Positions 35,133 through 45,089 of a stretch of DNA of 64,000 nucleotides are shown piece after piece. Both the position numbers and the translations under genes were made by a program. Position 1 is the stretch's first letter. Each line of letters opens with the position of its first letter. The DNA is taken from positions 620,001 through 684,000 of the forward strand of contig NZ_JAAIXZ010000003.1 of NCBI RefSeq assembly GCF_010894435.1. Direction: 5' to 3'. A model generated the notes under the pieces. The model saw only the letters and a list, made by a program, of their open reading frames with translations. It ran no database searches and was not told where the DNA came from. This DNA is from Pyxidicoccus trucidator. Its GTDB lineage: Bacteria; Myxococcota; Myxococcia; Myxococcales; Myxococcaceae.

Positions 35133-35432
35133 GTCGACTACCTCCCCCTTCAAGCTGCAATCGCCCCACTAAAGAGACGGAGTCAGGAACGAAAATGCGG
35201 GGGTTCATTTCGCGTGCAGCGGACGTTTTTCACGGTGGCCATCCGTGCCGGCGGAGTCTCCGCCACGCGTGTCAGCGTGGCAGGTGTCGTGCGCGCCGTC
35301 GTGACACGGTGGCACGGCAAGGCGCCGTGAGCCGCCGCTCCTCCTCTGGCGAGACGTTGTGCACGCCGGTTGCAAAGCGTCCGGGCACATCCGGACCGTC
35401 GGGTCCATGCGCTCAAGAGGGGGCTTTCACCG
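35133..35432. other. Divergent intergenic region
   Basis: About 300 bases between the minus-strand lipoprotein and the plus-strand outer-membrane protein. It should contain both promoters; I see no strong consensus pair and no supported gene. Confidence 0.4.
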
Positions 35433-36092
35433 ATGAAGCACATTCACACGCTGTTGATGACCGCACTGCTGTCCACGTCCGCGCTCGCCGAGGACACCGT
35501 GGAGCCGGGCACGCCGGCACCCGAGGCGCAGCGGACGATTCTGGGCCTCTCCATCATGCCGCTCTTCGGAGACAGGGTGCTCGAAGTGGAGGGAGAGCGG
35601 GTCGTCGGCCCGCGCCTGTCCGTGGGCCTGGGCCTGCGGACGGGCCTCTCCCATGCGGAGACCCGGCTCGCGCTCCCCGATGGGAGTGGCTTCGGCCCGA
35701 AGTCCGGCCAGACCGGCTTCCTGCTGGGAGTCGAGCCGAGAGTCCGCGTCTTCCTGACGGGGACCGCGCCCGAGGGGCTGTGGGTATCGCCCCGGCTCGG
35801 GCTCTCCCATTTTCAGTCGAAGAGCGAAACCGACGTGGTGCCGGTGGGCAACACGTTCGATCGGCGGTCGTGGACTGTCAGCGGGGCCGCGCTCCTGGGC
35901 TACAGCGCCATCGTCGGACGGGGGCTCGCCGTCCAGTTCGGAGCGGGGCTCGAGGCCCGCTCCGCTCGCAGCGTCACGAAGTCGCGCATGCTGGAACTTG
36001 GCTCCGATGGGGGAATTATCGAAAGCGAGTCCCGCGACCGCTCCTGGTCCATGAGCGAGCGGCTGGACCTGTCGGTGGGCTGGGCCTTCTGA
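35433..36092 (+). CDS. Probable outer-membrane beta-barrel protein
   Basis: 219 residues from the ATG at 35433, giving a signal peptide (MKHIHTLLMTALLSTSALAED). The mature protein has regularly alternating strands with Gly- and aromatic-rich turns (PRLSVGLGLRTGLS, EPRVRVFLTGTAPEG, LDLSVGWAF) and ends in Phe, the classic C-terminal signature for outer-membrane insertion. Size fits an 8-strand barrel. Function unknown. Confidence 0.7.
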   Translation: MKHIHTLLMTALLSTSALAEDTVEPGTPAPEAQRTILGLSIMPLFGDRVLEVEGERVVGPRLSVGLGLRTGLSHAETRLALPDGSGFGPKSGQTGFLLGVEPRVRVFLTGTAPEGLWVSPRLGLSHFQSKSETDVVPVGNTFDRRSWTVSGAALLGYSAIVGRGLAVQFGAGLEARSARSVTKSRMLELGSDGGIIESESRDRSWSMSERLDLSVGWAF

Positions 36093-36107
36093 GCGCCAGG
36101 CGCGGCC

Positions 36108-37061
36108 TCACACGGGAAGACAGCGCGGTCCTCCCTGGCGCCGCATGGGGGGCCGGGGCTTGCGGCCCCCGTGACGCCGTGCGGGACGCTGGGGCTCGGG
36201 CCGCTTCCGAGCCCCCTCGCGCAGCGGCAGGTCCGCGAGCGCCTTCACGTCGTGCACGAGCCCGAGCGCGGCCAGCGCGCGCACCGCCCACCAGCCCGGG
36301 TCCGGCTGCCGCCAGCCGAGCCCCATCTGCGCCGAGCCCGGGTACGCGTGGTGGTTGTTGTGCCACGACTCGCCCATGCTCACGAGCGCCAGCCAGCCCG
36401 CGTTGCGTCCCTGCTCGGCGCAGCCGGGAAGCTCATAGGGCTGCTCGCCCTCGACGTGGCTCACGTAGTGGACGCACCAGAAGCCGTCCTGCGTGAGCGC
36501 CAGCCGCACCAGCACGCCCCAGGCCACCCACGACGCCCCGCCGAGGGCGAACAGCCCCAGCGCGAGCGGCACCTGGAGCCACAGCCCCGCGCGCTCCAGG
36601 AAGCGGAAGAACGGGTCCTGCTCCACGCGAGGCTCCACGGGCGGGTACACGGCCGCGTCCCGCGCGTGCCACGTGTGGAAGAGGGCATAGGCCATGACGC
36701 GTGCGAAGCCGTCGCGGTAGCCGAAGTACGGCGGGCAGTCGGCCTCCGGCTGGTTCTGGTGGAAGTCGCGCAGGTGGTGCATGCGGCTCATGCCGATGAC
36801 GCCGCCGAGTCCCGCCAGCGCGCCCACGAGCGCGAGCGTCCGCTCCACCGCGAGTGGCGCGCGGAAGGCGCGGTGGATGAGGCCCCGGTGGATGCCCACC
36901 GACACGCCCAGGCACATCGTCACGGCCGTCAGCACGGCGAACACCGCCACCGCGCTCCACGAGAAGCACACCGCGCCGCCGACGAGTGCCCCCACGTGCA
37001 GCAGTCCCCAGCGGGCCACCCTGCCTCCGTCCAGCTTCGCCTCGCCCCACCGCGTGTCCAT
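36108..37061 (-). CDS. Membrane fatty-acid desaturase (acyl-CoA/phospholipid delta-9 type)
   Basis: 317 residues from the ATG at 37061 with AGGAGC 7 bases upstream. The three di-iron His boxes are present: HRGLIH, a degenerate second box MHHLRDFHQ and HNNHH (SWHNNHHAYP). Four or more hydrophobic segments surround them. The family inserts a cis double bond into acyl chains using O2 and reductant. The C-terminus is Arg/Pro-rich (~30 residues), unlike typical members. Divergent from the S9 peptidase gene at 37407. Confidence 0.88.
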   Translation of the reverse strand: MDTRWGEAKLDGGRVARWGLLHVGALVGGAVCFSWSAVAVFAVLTAVTMCLGVSVGIHRGLIHRAFRAPLAVERTLALVGALAGLGGVIGMSRMHHLRDFHQNQPEADCPPYFGYRDGFARVMAYALFHTWHARDAAVYPPVEPRVEQDPFFRFLERAGLWLQVPLALGLFALGGASWVAWGVLVRLALTQDGFWCVHYVSHVEGEQPYELPGCAEQGRNAGWLALVSMGESWHNNHHAYPGSAQMGLGWRQPDPGWWAVRALAALGLVHDVKALADLPLREGARKRPEPQRPARRHGGRKPRPPMRRQGGPRCLPV

Positions 37062-37406
37062 GGCCTTGCTCCTTTGAGGGGAGGCCATCGCAAGCGCCCT
37101 GCCAGCCAGGGCCGGGCCTGATTCCGCGCGGTTGCACGGGCACGCGGGCGGCACTGTCAACGCCGTTCACAGCGCGCCGTCCACGGCGTGGACGGGGCAA
37201 GGGAGCGCCAGGGCCTCAGCGGCGGAGAAGCTCCAGGAGCTCACGCGGGCCAAACGCCGTAGCGCGGCACCAGCGCCAGGCTGTCTACGCATGAGCGGGC
37301 AGTGTCGGGCAGTCGGCACGTCATCGCAGGCCTGCCGCGCCACGGTGCGGCATCCGAGGTCATCGACTGTCTCCGGTGCGCGAGCCGCTGCTAGCGTCCG
37401 CGCACC
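37062..37406. other. Divergent intergenic region with palindrome
   Basis: About 345 bases between the desaturase (minus) and the S9 peptidase (plus). The only clear structure is the inverted repeat at 37177-37195. No supported gene. Confidence 0.5.
37177..37195. promoter_or_regulatory. Candidate operator palindrome
   Basis: CCGTCCAC (37177-37184) and GTGGACGG (37188-37195) form a perfect 8-bp inverted repeat with a 3-base spacer, 115 bases upstream of the desaturase start and 210 before the peptidase start. Suited to a dimeric regulator; no -35/-10 pair assigned. Confidence 0.35.
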
Positions 37407-39434
37407 ATGAACCTTGGAGCCCTTCCCCTCGTCGTGTCGCTGCTCGCCGCACAGGCGCCGTCACCCGCGAAGCCACCGCCGAGCACCGCGCGTGTGGAGC
37501 TGCCGTCGCAGGTGCCTGGCATCGCCGCACTGCCCGGCCAGCCGAACCTCTGGGTAAGCAACGTGCCGCCGGTGCCGCCCGAGCTGCGCCAGCGGGTGGA
37601 CCAGTACCTGGAAGCCCGCGCCGCCGCGCTCGCGGACGTGAGTGGTGACGGAAAGCAGGTGCTCATCTCCACGCGCTTCGCGGACACCAACCAGCTCCAC
37701 GTGGTGGAGACACCCATGGGCGCGCGCACGCAGCTCACCTTCACGGATGAGCCCATCAACCAGGCGCGCTTCCAGCCCGGCAACCCGCAGGTCATCTACT
37801 ACCTGCAGGACAAGGGTGGCGGTGAGTTCTTCCAGGTGTTCCGCCTGGACCGTCGCACGGGCCGCTCGGAGCTGCTGACGGACGGCAAGAGCCGCCACGA
37901 GACGCTGCGCGTGTCGCGCGATGGCCGCTGGCTCACGTACAGCGGCACGGGCCGCAACGGAAAGGACACGGACGTCTACGTGGCCCCCACCAGCGACCCA
38001 CGCAAGGCCCGCCGCCTTACCGAGGCCGAGGGCACGTGGCTCCCGGTGGAGTTCTCGTCGGACGGCTCGAAGCTGCTGGTGACGCAGTCGCGCGCCGTGG
38101 ACGACGCCGACCTGCACGTGGTGGACGTGCAGTCCGGAGAGCGCCGCCAGCTCACACCGAAGGAGGGCAAGGGCAGCGTCGGCTCCGCCATCTTCGCGAG
38201 GGATGGCCAGTCCGTGTACCTGGTGACGGACCGCTACAGCGACTTCGCCGAGCTGTACCGCCTGGAGCTGTCCAAGGCGCCGTACCCCGAGGCGCCTCCG
38301 TCGCTGACGAAGTCGGTGCGGTGGAACGTGGTGGGCTTGTCGCTGTCGGCGGACGGCCGCCAGCTCGCGGTGGGCACCAACGAGGACGGCTATGGCCGGG
38401 TGTACCTGTTGGACACGCGCACGCAGGCCCTCTCGCCGCTCGAGGTGCCCAGGGGCGTCGTCACCGCGCTGCGCTTCCCCTCCCTGCGCTCGGACGTGCT
38501 GGCCTTCTCGCTGGGCGATGCGCGCTCGCCCCTGGACGTATGGACGGTGGACCTCAAGAGCCGCAAGCCGGTGCGGTGGACGCGCTCGGAGGTGGGCGGC
38601 ATCGACACGGAAATCTTCGTGGAGCCGGAGCTGGTGCGCTACCCGTCCACGGACGGCGTGCGGGTGCCGGCCTTCCTCTACAAGCCGAAGGGCGCCACCG
38701 GGAAGGTGCCCGTCGTCGTCGTCTTCCACGGCGGGCCCGAGGCGCAGAGCCTGCCCACCTTCAACAACCTCCATCAGTTCCTGGTGACGGAGATGGGCCT
38801 GGCGGTGCTGGTGCCCAACGTGCGCGGCTCGAACGGGTACGGCAAGGCGTACCGGGCCATGGACGACGGCGTGAAGCGCGAGCAGAGCCTCGCGGACATC
38901 GGCGCGACGCTGGACTTCATCGGCTCGCGCAAAGATTTGGATGCGGCGCGCGTGGGCGTCTACGGCGGCTCGTACGGCGGCTACATGACGCTGGCGACGG
39001 CGGCCTTCTACCCGGACCGCATCAAGGCCGCGGTGGACGTGGTGGGCATCTCCTCGCTGGGCAGCTTCCTCCAGAACACGCAGGCGTACCGGCAGGATTT
39101 GCGGCGCGTCGAGTACGGCGACGAGCGAGACCCCGAAGTCCGCAAGGTGCAGGAGCGCATCTCCCCGCTGGGCTCCGTCGACAAGATTCGCGCGGCGCTC
39201 TACGTGCAGCAGGGGGCCAATGACCCGCGGGTGCCGCGCTCGGAGGCGGAGCAGATTGTCCAGGCGGTGCGCAAGCGCGGCGCGGACGTCTGGTACCTGC
39301 TGGCCACCGACGAGGGCCACGGCTTCCAGAAGAAGGACAACCGCGACTTCGCGCAGCTGACCGCGTTGATGTTCTTGGAGAAACACCTCGGCGCCCCGCG
39401 GACGCAGGGCGGCGGGGCCTCGGGCTCCAAGTAG
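37407..39434 (+). CDS. Secreted S9-family peptidase (prolyl oligopeptidase-like)
   Basis: 675 residues with a short signal (MNLGALPLVVSLLAAQA). Residues ~75-390 are a beta-propeller with D-G and S-x-D-G repeats. The hydrolase domain has a full triad: Ser522 in YGGSYGGYM, Asp606 in QGANDPRVP and His638 in DEGHGFQKKDN, with the oxyanion FHGGPE. It is the second such peptidase in the window, and only distantly like the one at 15595-17691. It likely processes peptides outside the cytoplasm, in keeping with a proteolytic, predatory lifestyle. Confidence 0.9.
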   Translation: MNLGALPLVVSLLAAQAPSPAKPPPSTARVELPSQVPGIAALPGQPNLWVSNVPPVPPELRQRVDQYLEARAAALADVSGDGKQVLISTRFADTNQLHVVETPMGARTQLTFTDEPINQARFQPGNPQVIYYLQDKGGGEFFQVFRLDRRTGRSELLTDGKSRHETLRVSRDGRWLTYSGTGRNGKDTDVYVAPTSDPRKARRLTEAEGTWLPVEFSSDGSKLLVTQSRAVDDADLHVVDVQSGERRQLTPKEGKGSVGSAIFARDGQSVYLVTDRYSDFAELYRLELSKAPYPEAPPSLTKSVRWNVVGLSLSADGRQLAVGTNEDGYGRVYLLDTRTQALSPLEVPRGVVTALRFPSLRSDVLAFSLGDARSPLDVWTVDLKSRKPVRWTRSEVGGIDTEIFVEPELVRYPSTDGVRVPAFLYKPKGATGKVPVVVVFHGGPEAQSLPTFNNLHQFLVTEMGLAVLVPNVRGSNGYGKAYRAMDDGVKREQSLADIGATLDFIGSRKDLDAARVGVYGGSYGGYMTLATAAFYPDRIKAAVDVVGISSLGSFLQNTQAYRQDLRRVEYGDERDPEVRKVQERISPLGSVDKIRAALYVQQGANDPRVPRSEAEQIVQAVRKRGADVWYLLATDEGHGFQKKDNRDFAQLTALMFLEKHLGAPRTQGGGASGSK

Positions 39435-39570
39435 CTGAAGCGAGCAGGCGAGGACCGCTCGGGCCAGCAAATCCAGGGGGTTGGCCCGGGTGGAATGTCG
39501 GGCCGGTATGCGGTGCCCACACTGACGTTATGACTCCCGGAGCTAGGACTCGGGACGAGGAGGACTTCGT

Positions 39571-40116
39571 ATGAAGCGCTTTTTGATGCCGCTGCGCCGG
39601 GGTGTGTTGGTGGTGGGTGTGCTGCTGGGGGCGGGGGTCGCGGTGTCGGCGCCTCGACAGGACGCCATCAATCTGCGGATTGCCCGTGAGCAGTACAACC
39701 TGGTCGTCACGCCTGGCGAGGTGACGGGGCAGGACTTCCAGCTCACGCGCGCGCCCGGTGAGCTGCGGGGCCGCACCTACCTGGGCACCGTCGCCGTGCA
39801 GCTGAAGGACGGTGAGGCGCGGGGCGCGCTCGGCGGCGCCACGGTGAACCTTAAGGTCACCAAGGAGGGCGACGCGATTGTGGCCAAGGGCGGCTTCGGC
39901 GGGCGCCCGGTGAACCTGAAGCTGAGCCCCAGCGAGATGACGGTCTACGTCCGCGACTGCACCTACCGGCTGAAGGCCCAGGAGGACGGCCGCTTCTACG
40001 TCGGCAAGCGCAGCTGCGACATCGCCTCCACGCCGCCCTCCGAGGTGTGGCTGCCGGACGAGTTCCATGCCGCGACGCCCGAGGAGAAGGCCGTCATCCT
40101 GCTCCTCGCGCTGTAG
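39571..40116 (+). CDS. Hypothetical exported protein
   Basis: 181 residues with AGGAGG 9 bases before the ATG. Signal peptide MKRFLMPLRRGVLVVGVLLGAGVAVSA. The mature protein is beta-rich with two cysteines (YVRDCTYRL, GKRSCDIAS) that could pair and a helical tail. No named family recognised. Confidence 0.65.
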   Translation: MKRFLMPLRRGVLVVGVLLGAGVAVSAPRQDAINLRIAREQYNLVVTPGEVTGQDFQLTRAPGELRGRTYLGTVAVQLKDGEARGALGGATVNLKVTKEGDAIVAKGGFGGRPVNLKLSPSEMTVYVRDCTYRLKAQEDGRFYVGKRSCDIASTPPSEVWLPDEFHAATPEEKAVILLLAL

Positions 40117-40130
40117 GTCCATCGGGAGAG

Positions 40131-40159
40131 GGTGGGGGCCCGTGACAGAGGCCCTCACC
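40131..40159. terminator. Convergent hairpin between exported protein and kinase genes
   Basis: GGTGGGGGCC (40131-40140) pairs with GGCCCTCACC (40150-40159), nine of ten positions, overlapping the last codon of the minus-strand kinase. It could end transcription in both directions. Confidence 0.4.
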
Positions 40160-42851
40160 CGCCCCGGGGCAGCTCCACCGTGAAGGTGGAGCCCACGCCC
40201 AGCTCGCTGCTCACGGCGATGTGGCCGCCCATGGCCTCCACAATCTGCCGGGCAATCCAGAGTCCCAGTCCGAAGCCGCCGTAGTTGCGCTCGGACACGG
40301 CGCGCTCGAAGCGGTGGAAGAGGCGCGACAGGTTCTCCGCGGCGATGCCGATGCCCGCGTCGCGCACGTCCAGGCGCACGCGCTCGGCGGTGGCCGCCAG
40401 CTCCATCCGCACCGGCTGGCCCCGTCCGTACTTCACCGCGTTGGAGACGAGGTTCGTCAGCACCTGGTCCAGCCGCAGCCTGTCCCACTGTCCCGTGGCC
40501 TCCGGCGCCAGCACCAGCTCCAGCGCGGTGCCGGTGCGCGTCAGCTCCGGCTCGAAGCGCTCGGCCACCTCGCGCACCAGCGCGCTCAAGTCGAGCGGCT
40601 CGGGGCTCAGCTCCAGGCGCCCGGCGCTGATGCGGGACACGTCCAGCAGCGCGTTGACGAGCTGGGTCTGCCGCTTCACCTGCCGGTCCACCATCTCCAG
40701 CCCCCGGCGCAGTCGCTCCGGCGAGATGTCCCCGGGTGAGCGCTGGAGGCTCTGCACCTGGAGCTGGAGCGCGCTGATGGGCGTCTTCAACTCGTGGCTG
40801 GCGATGGAGAGGAACTCCTCGCGCAGGCGGATGGCCTGCCGGGCCTCGCGGTACAGCCGCGCGTTGTCGAGGGCGAGCGCCGCGCGCCGCGCCAGCTCCA
40901 GTGCCAGCGCCAGGTCCTGCACGTCATATGTCCGCCGCGAGGTGACGAACGTCATCGCCCCGAAGGGTTGTCCCCGCACCTGCAGCGGCACGCACAGCCA
41001 CGCGTGCCCGGAGTCCCGCGCGGAGGGGCACACGTCCCCGGGCGCGTCCGCCTCGAAACCCGTGCAGAGCTCCGGCGCGCCAAAGGCGACGACTCGCGCC
41101 ACCACCTCCGGGTCCGGCACGCCCGCCAGCACGCCGCGGCCCTCCGGCCCCGAGGTGGCCGTGGCCGCGGACCGGGGCACGCCCGCCTCATCCGCGAGGA
41201 ACACGCCGCACGCCTCCGCGTACGCGGGCACGGCCAGGTGCGCCACGCGCTCCAGCGTCTCCTCCAGCTCCAGGCTGGCGGCAATCACCCCGCCGGCCTC
41301 CGCGAGGAAGCGCTGCGTCTCCTCGCTGCGCTGGCGCTCGGTGATGTCCACGACGATTCCCAGGCACTGCGCCGGGCCCCCCGGAGGCCGCAGCAGCGCC
41401 GTCCACAGGGCCACCTGGATGGGCGTGCCGTCGCGCCGTTGCCACACCGTCTCCACGCCCGACAGCGCGCGGCCCTGCTCCACGCCCTCCAGGTTGCGGC
41501 GGAACTCCGCCTGGCGGGAGGGCTGCACCATGGGCGCCACCTGTCCGAGCGCCTCGTCGCCCGTCCACCCGAACATCCGCTCCGCGGCGGGGTTCCACAG
41601 CCGCACGGTGCCGTCCATGTCCAGCAGCATGATGGCGGCGGGCGACGCCTGGATGATGGCCGCCAGCGTCTGGTGTGCCTCGCGCAGGGCGGTGCGCGCG
41701 CGCTGCTCCTGCTCCAGCAGTCGGGCGCGCGCCAGCGCCTGGGCGGCGTGGTGGGCCAGCAGCTCCAGGAAGGCGCGCTCGTCCGCGTCGAAGGCGTGCG
41801 GCTCGGCGAAGCTGAACTGCAGCGCTCCCAGCGCGCGTCCGTCCACCGCCAGGGGCAGGCACGCCGCCGAGGGCGCCGACGTCCCCTGCGCCTGCTCACA
41901 GCGCTCGGCCAGCTCAGGGAAGCGGAAGGCCATCGCGTCCGGCGTCTCCAGCCACACCGGGCGCGCCTCGCGGATGGCCTCGGTCATGGGCGAGGGCTCC
42001 TCCAGCGGCACCTTCCCGAAGACGCCGGACAGCATGCGCGAGTCCTCGCCCATGCAGCGCAGCAGGAGGGCGTGGCCGTCGCCGGGCTCCACCAGCCACA
42101 GCGCGCCGCTGCGCGCGCCCACCGCGTCCACGCCCTGGTCCACCACGACTTCCGCCACGCGCGAGGCGGTGAGCACCTGGGACAGCTCCGCCGTCACCCG
42201 CTGCAGCCGCTTCAGCCGTCCCGCGGCCACCTCCGCCGCCTGCCGGGCCTGGCGCTCCGACGCGTAGGCGCGCGCCACGTCCAGCGCCAGCGCGGCCCGG
42301 TCCGCCAGCTCTTGTAGGAGCAGCCGCTCTCCCGCCTCGAAGGGCGCCGCCGAGGGCTCGCGCCACACGGTGAGCGTCCCCACCCCCCGGCCCCGCGCGC
42401 GCAGCGGCAGCACCAGCGACGCGGTGAAGGGGATGCGCTCCAGCAGCCCGTGGTGCTGGGGCGGCACCAGGCGGCGCAGCTCCTCCAGCTCCAGGCGCGG
42501 CACCCGCAGCGCCTCACCCGAGCGCAGCGCGTCGGCGGACGGGCCCTCGTCCGCGCGCAGCACCGGGGCGATGAGGGACTGGAAGAGGGGCCGGGCCTCC
42601 TGCGAGGCGGACGCGGACGCCACGGTGCGCAGCCACCGGCCATCCTCGGACAGCAGCCGCAGCGCGCACGCCGAGCCCAGCAGGGGCACCACCAACTCGC
42701 ACAGCCGCTCCATGACGGCGGGGGGCTCCAGGCTGACGTCGGCCAGCACCCGCGAGGCCTCGGCCAGCAGCGCCAGCCGCTCCTCCACCTCTGGAGCCTG
42801 CGCCCCATACCGCCACGGCTCTTCCAGCTTGGATACCGACGACCTGGTCAT
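40155..42851 (-). CDS. Large soluble sensor histidine kinase with GAF and PAS domains
   Basis: 898 residues, no membrane span. The first ~195 residues are a GAF domain; a second GAF is at ~215-385, a PAS at ~400-520 (IIQASPAAIMLLDMDGTVRLWNPAAERMFGWTGDEA), and a third GAF at ~535-660. HisKA is SIASHELKTPISAL and HATPase NLVSNAVKYG, DAGIGIAAENLSRLF, GGFGLGLWIARQIVEAMGG. No response-regulator gene is adjacent. Multi-GAF kinases of this size are common in myxobacteria and usually control development or secondary responses. Confidence 0.92.
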   Translation of the reverse strand: MTRSSVSKLEEPWRYGAQAPEVEERLALLAEASRVLADVSLEPPAVMERLCELVVPLLGSACALRLLSEDGRWLRTVASASASQEARPLFQSLIAPVLRADEGPSADALRSGEALRVPRLELEELRRLVPPQHHGLLERIPFTASLVLPLRARGRGVGTLTVWREPSAAPFEAGERLLLQELADRAALALDVARAYASERQARQAAEVAAGRLKRLQRVTAELSQVLTASRVAEVVVDQGVDAVGARSGALWLVEPGDGHALLLRCMGEDSRMLSGVFGKVPLEEPSPMTEAIREARPVWLETPDAMAFRFPELAERCEQAQGTSAPSAACLPLAVDGRALGALQFSFAEPHAFDADERAFLELLAHHAAQALARARLLEQEQRARTALREAHQTLAAIIQASPAAIMLLDMDGTVRLWNPAAERMFGWTGDEALGQVAPMVQPSRQAEFRRNLEGVEQGRALSGVETVWQRRDGTPIQVALWTALLRPPGGPAQCLGIVVDITERQRSEETQRFLAEAGGVIAASLELEETLERVAHLAVPAYAEACGVFLADEAGVPRSAATATSGPEGRGVLAGVPDPEVVARVVAFGAPELCTGFEADAPGDVCPSARDSGHAWLCVPLQVRGQPFGAMTFVTSRRTYDVQDLALALELARRAALALDNARLYREARQAIRLREEFLSIASHELKTPISALQLQVQSLQRSPGDISPERLRRGLEMVDRQVKRQTQLVNALLDVSRISAGRLELSPEPLDLSALVREVAERFEPELTRTGTALELVLAPEATGQWDRLRLDQVLTNLVSNAVKYGRGQPVRMELAATAERVRLDVRDAGIGIAAENLSRLFHRFERAVSERNYGGFGLGLWIARQIVEAMGGHIAVSSELGVGSTFTVELPRGG

Positions 42852-43105
42852 CTCGCCCCCGTCGAGTCATGGGAGCACGGAGGGGTGGATCAGGGGATGG
42901 CTCCCGCGCGCCGCCGCCCGCGGCCTCACGGGTGGAGAACATCCGCCCGCCCGCGACTGTTGGCGCCGGACGCACCCACCGTCCTGGCGCCGCCTTCCCC
43001 GGGTTCATGCCCACCTGGACACACATGCGGGGCCGTGCGTTGGAAAACAGGGAGCGCCGTGTCACGTCCGTTGCTCACGGCCCGGGTTCGGCTAAAGCGG
43101 GGGGC

Positions 43106-45028
43106 GTGAAAGCCACCACGACCGGAGTCCCGGGGGGCGAAGCCGCCCGAGCGGCCCCGGACAGCATCAAGCGAACAGCGATACTCGCCCTCGGGGCCCT
43201 GGGCATCGTCTACGGGGACATTGGAACGAGTCCGCTGTACGCCCTTCGTGAGTGCTTCCACGGCGCGCACAGCGTGCCGCCCACGCCGGCCAACGTGCTG
43301 GGCGTGCTCTCGCTCATCTTCTGGTCGCTCATCATCGTCGTGTCGGTGAAGTACCTCATCTTCGTGATGCGGGCGGACAACCGGGGCGAGGGCGGCATCC
43401 TCGCGCTGATGGCGCTGGCCATGCAGCGGCCCCGGGGCCAGGCGCACAAGGCCCGGCCGGTGCTGATGACGCTCGGCATCTTCGGCGCGGCGCTGCTGTA
43501 CGGAGACGGCGTCATCACTCCGGCCATCACCGTGCTGTCCGCGGTGGAGGGCCTGAACGTGGCCACCCCCGTCTTCGGCCCCTACGTCGTCCCGATTACG
43601 CTGGTCATCATCTTCATCATCTTCCTGGTGCAGCGGCACGGGACGGCGGGCATCGCCGCGGTGTTCGGCCCCGTCATGTGTCTGTGGTTCTTCACCCTGG
43701 GGGTGCTGGGGTTCAAGGAGCTGCTGCACAACCCGGCGGTGCTGTGGGCGCTGTCCCCGGTGCATGGGGCGCTGTTCTTCGTGCACAACGGCATGCACGG
43801 CTTCCTGGTGCTGGGCGCGGTGTTCCTGGTGGTGACGGGTGGCGAGGCGCTCTACGCGGACATGGGGCACTTCGGGTGGAAGCCCATCAAGCGGGCGTGG
43901 TTCTGCCTGGTGTTGCCGGGGCTGACGCTCAACTACCTGGGGCAGGGGGCGCTGCTGTTGCGGGACGCGAGCGCGGCGCGCAATCCGTTCTACCTGCTGG
44001 CGCCGGACTGGGCGCTCTACCCGCTGGTGGCGCTGGCCACGGCGGCGGGCATCATCGCCTCGCAGACGCTCATCTCCGGCGCGTTCTCGATTACGCGTCA
44101 GGCCATGCAGCTGGGCTACAGCCCGCGCATGGAGGTGGTGCACACGTCGGCGGAGGAGATGGGCCAGATTTATCTGCCCGGCCTCAACTGGGTGTTGCTG
44201 CTGGGCGTGGTGTCGCTGGTGCTGACCTTCCGCTCCTCGAGCGCGCTGGCGTCGGCGTATGGCATCGCCGCGGTGACGACGATGGCCATCACCACCGTCC
44301 TCGCCTACGTGGTGGCGCGTGAGCGGTGGGGGGTGAGCCGGGCGGTGGCGCTGCCCATCGCAGGGCTGTTCCTGGTGGTGGACCTGTCGTTCTTCGCGGC
44401 CAACACGGTGAAGATTGCCAACGGCGGGTGGCTGCCGCTGTTGCTGGCCCTGATGATTTTCACGCTGATGACGACGTGGAAGCGGGGGCGCGACATCCTG
44501 GCGGGCAAGCTGCGCGCGTCGAGCATTCCGTTGAAGGAGCTGCTGGGCAGCTTCGGGGACCACCCGCCGGTGCGGGTGCCGGGCACGGCCATCTTCATGA
44601 CGGGCAACGCGGAGGGCACGCCGCCGGCGCTGCTGCACAACCTGAAGCACAACAAGGTGCTGCACGAGCAGGTGGTGCTGCTGACGATTGTGCCGGAAGA
44701 GGTGCCGCACGTGCCGGGCGACGAGCGGGTGGAGGTGGAGCCGCTGGAGCAGGGCTTCGTGCGGGTGGTGGCGCGCTACGGCTTCATGGAGAACCCGGGC
44801 ATCCCGGACGTGCTGAAGCGCTGCCGGGAGAAGGGGCTCCAGTTCCAGTTGATGGGCACGAGCTTCTTCCTGGGTCGGGAGACGCTGATTCCGACGAAGC
44901 GCCCGGGCATGGCCATCTGGCGCGAGGCGCTGTTCTCCTGGATGAGCCGCAACGCGCGCAGCGCCACGGCGTACTTCCGCATTCCACCCAACCGCGTGGT
45001 GGAGCTGGGCAGCCAGGTGGAGCTGTGA
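43106..45028 (+). CDS. kup: Kup-type potassium uptake transporter
   Basis: 640 residues from a GTG at 43106; the open frame extends upstream without features. The Kup signature GIVYGDIGTSPLYA lies at ~30-43, followed by about 12 transmembrane helices and a ~150-residue cytoplasmic C-terminal domain (VVLLTIVPEEVPHVPGDERVEVEPLEQGF). Kup proteins import K+ with H+. Length and architecture match the family. Followed by a hairpin at 45036-45055. Confidence 0.95.
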   Translation: MKATTTGVPGGEAARAAPDSIKRTAILALGALGIVYGDIGTSPLYALRECFHGAHSVPPTPANVLGVLSLIFWSLIIVVSVKYLIFVMRADNRGEGGILALMALAMQRPRGQAHKARPVLMTLGIFGAALLYGDGVITPAITVLSAVEGLNVATPVFGPYVVPITLVIIFIIFLVQRHGTAGIAAVFGPVMCLWFFTLGVLGFKELLHNPAVLWALSPVHGALFFVHNGMHGFLVLGAVFLVVTGGEALYADMGHFGWKPIKRAWFCLVLPGLTLNYLGQGALLLRDASAARNPFYLLAPDWALYPLVALATAAGIIASQTLISGAFSITRQAMQLGYSPRMEVVHTSAEEMGQIYLPGLNWVLLLGVVSLVLTFRSSSALASAYGIAAVTTMAITTVLAYVVARERWGVSRAVALPIAGLFLVVDLSFFAANTVKIANGGWLPLLLALMIFTLMTTWKRGRDILAGKLRASSIPLKELLGSFGDHPPVRVPGTAIFMTGNAEGTPPALLHNLKHNKVLHEQVVLLTIVPEEVPHVPGDERVEVEPLEQGFVRVVARYGFMENPGIPDVLKRCREKGLQFQLMGTSFFLGRETLIPTKRPGMAIWREALFSWMSRNARSATAYFRIPPNRVVELGSQVEL

Positions 45029-45035
45029 GGTACGG

Positions 45036-45055
45036 TCCTCTCCCTGCGGAGAGGG
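45036..45055 (+). terminator. Hairpin after kup
   Basis: TCCTCTCC (45036-45043) pairs with GGAGAGGG (45048-45055) around CTGC, just after the Kup stop and before the low-GC island. No U run. Confidence 0.45.
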
Positions 45056-45089
45056 ATGAGGGACGAAGCGTCAACCGGAGTCGGACGGC

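Noticed and set aside
39481-39500. Sigma-54 promoter before the exported protein at 39571
   Set aside because: The GG and GC elements do not match at the required spacing.
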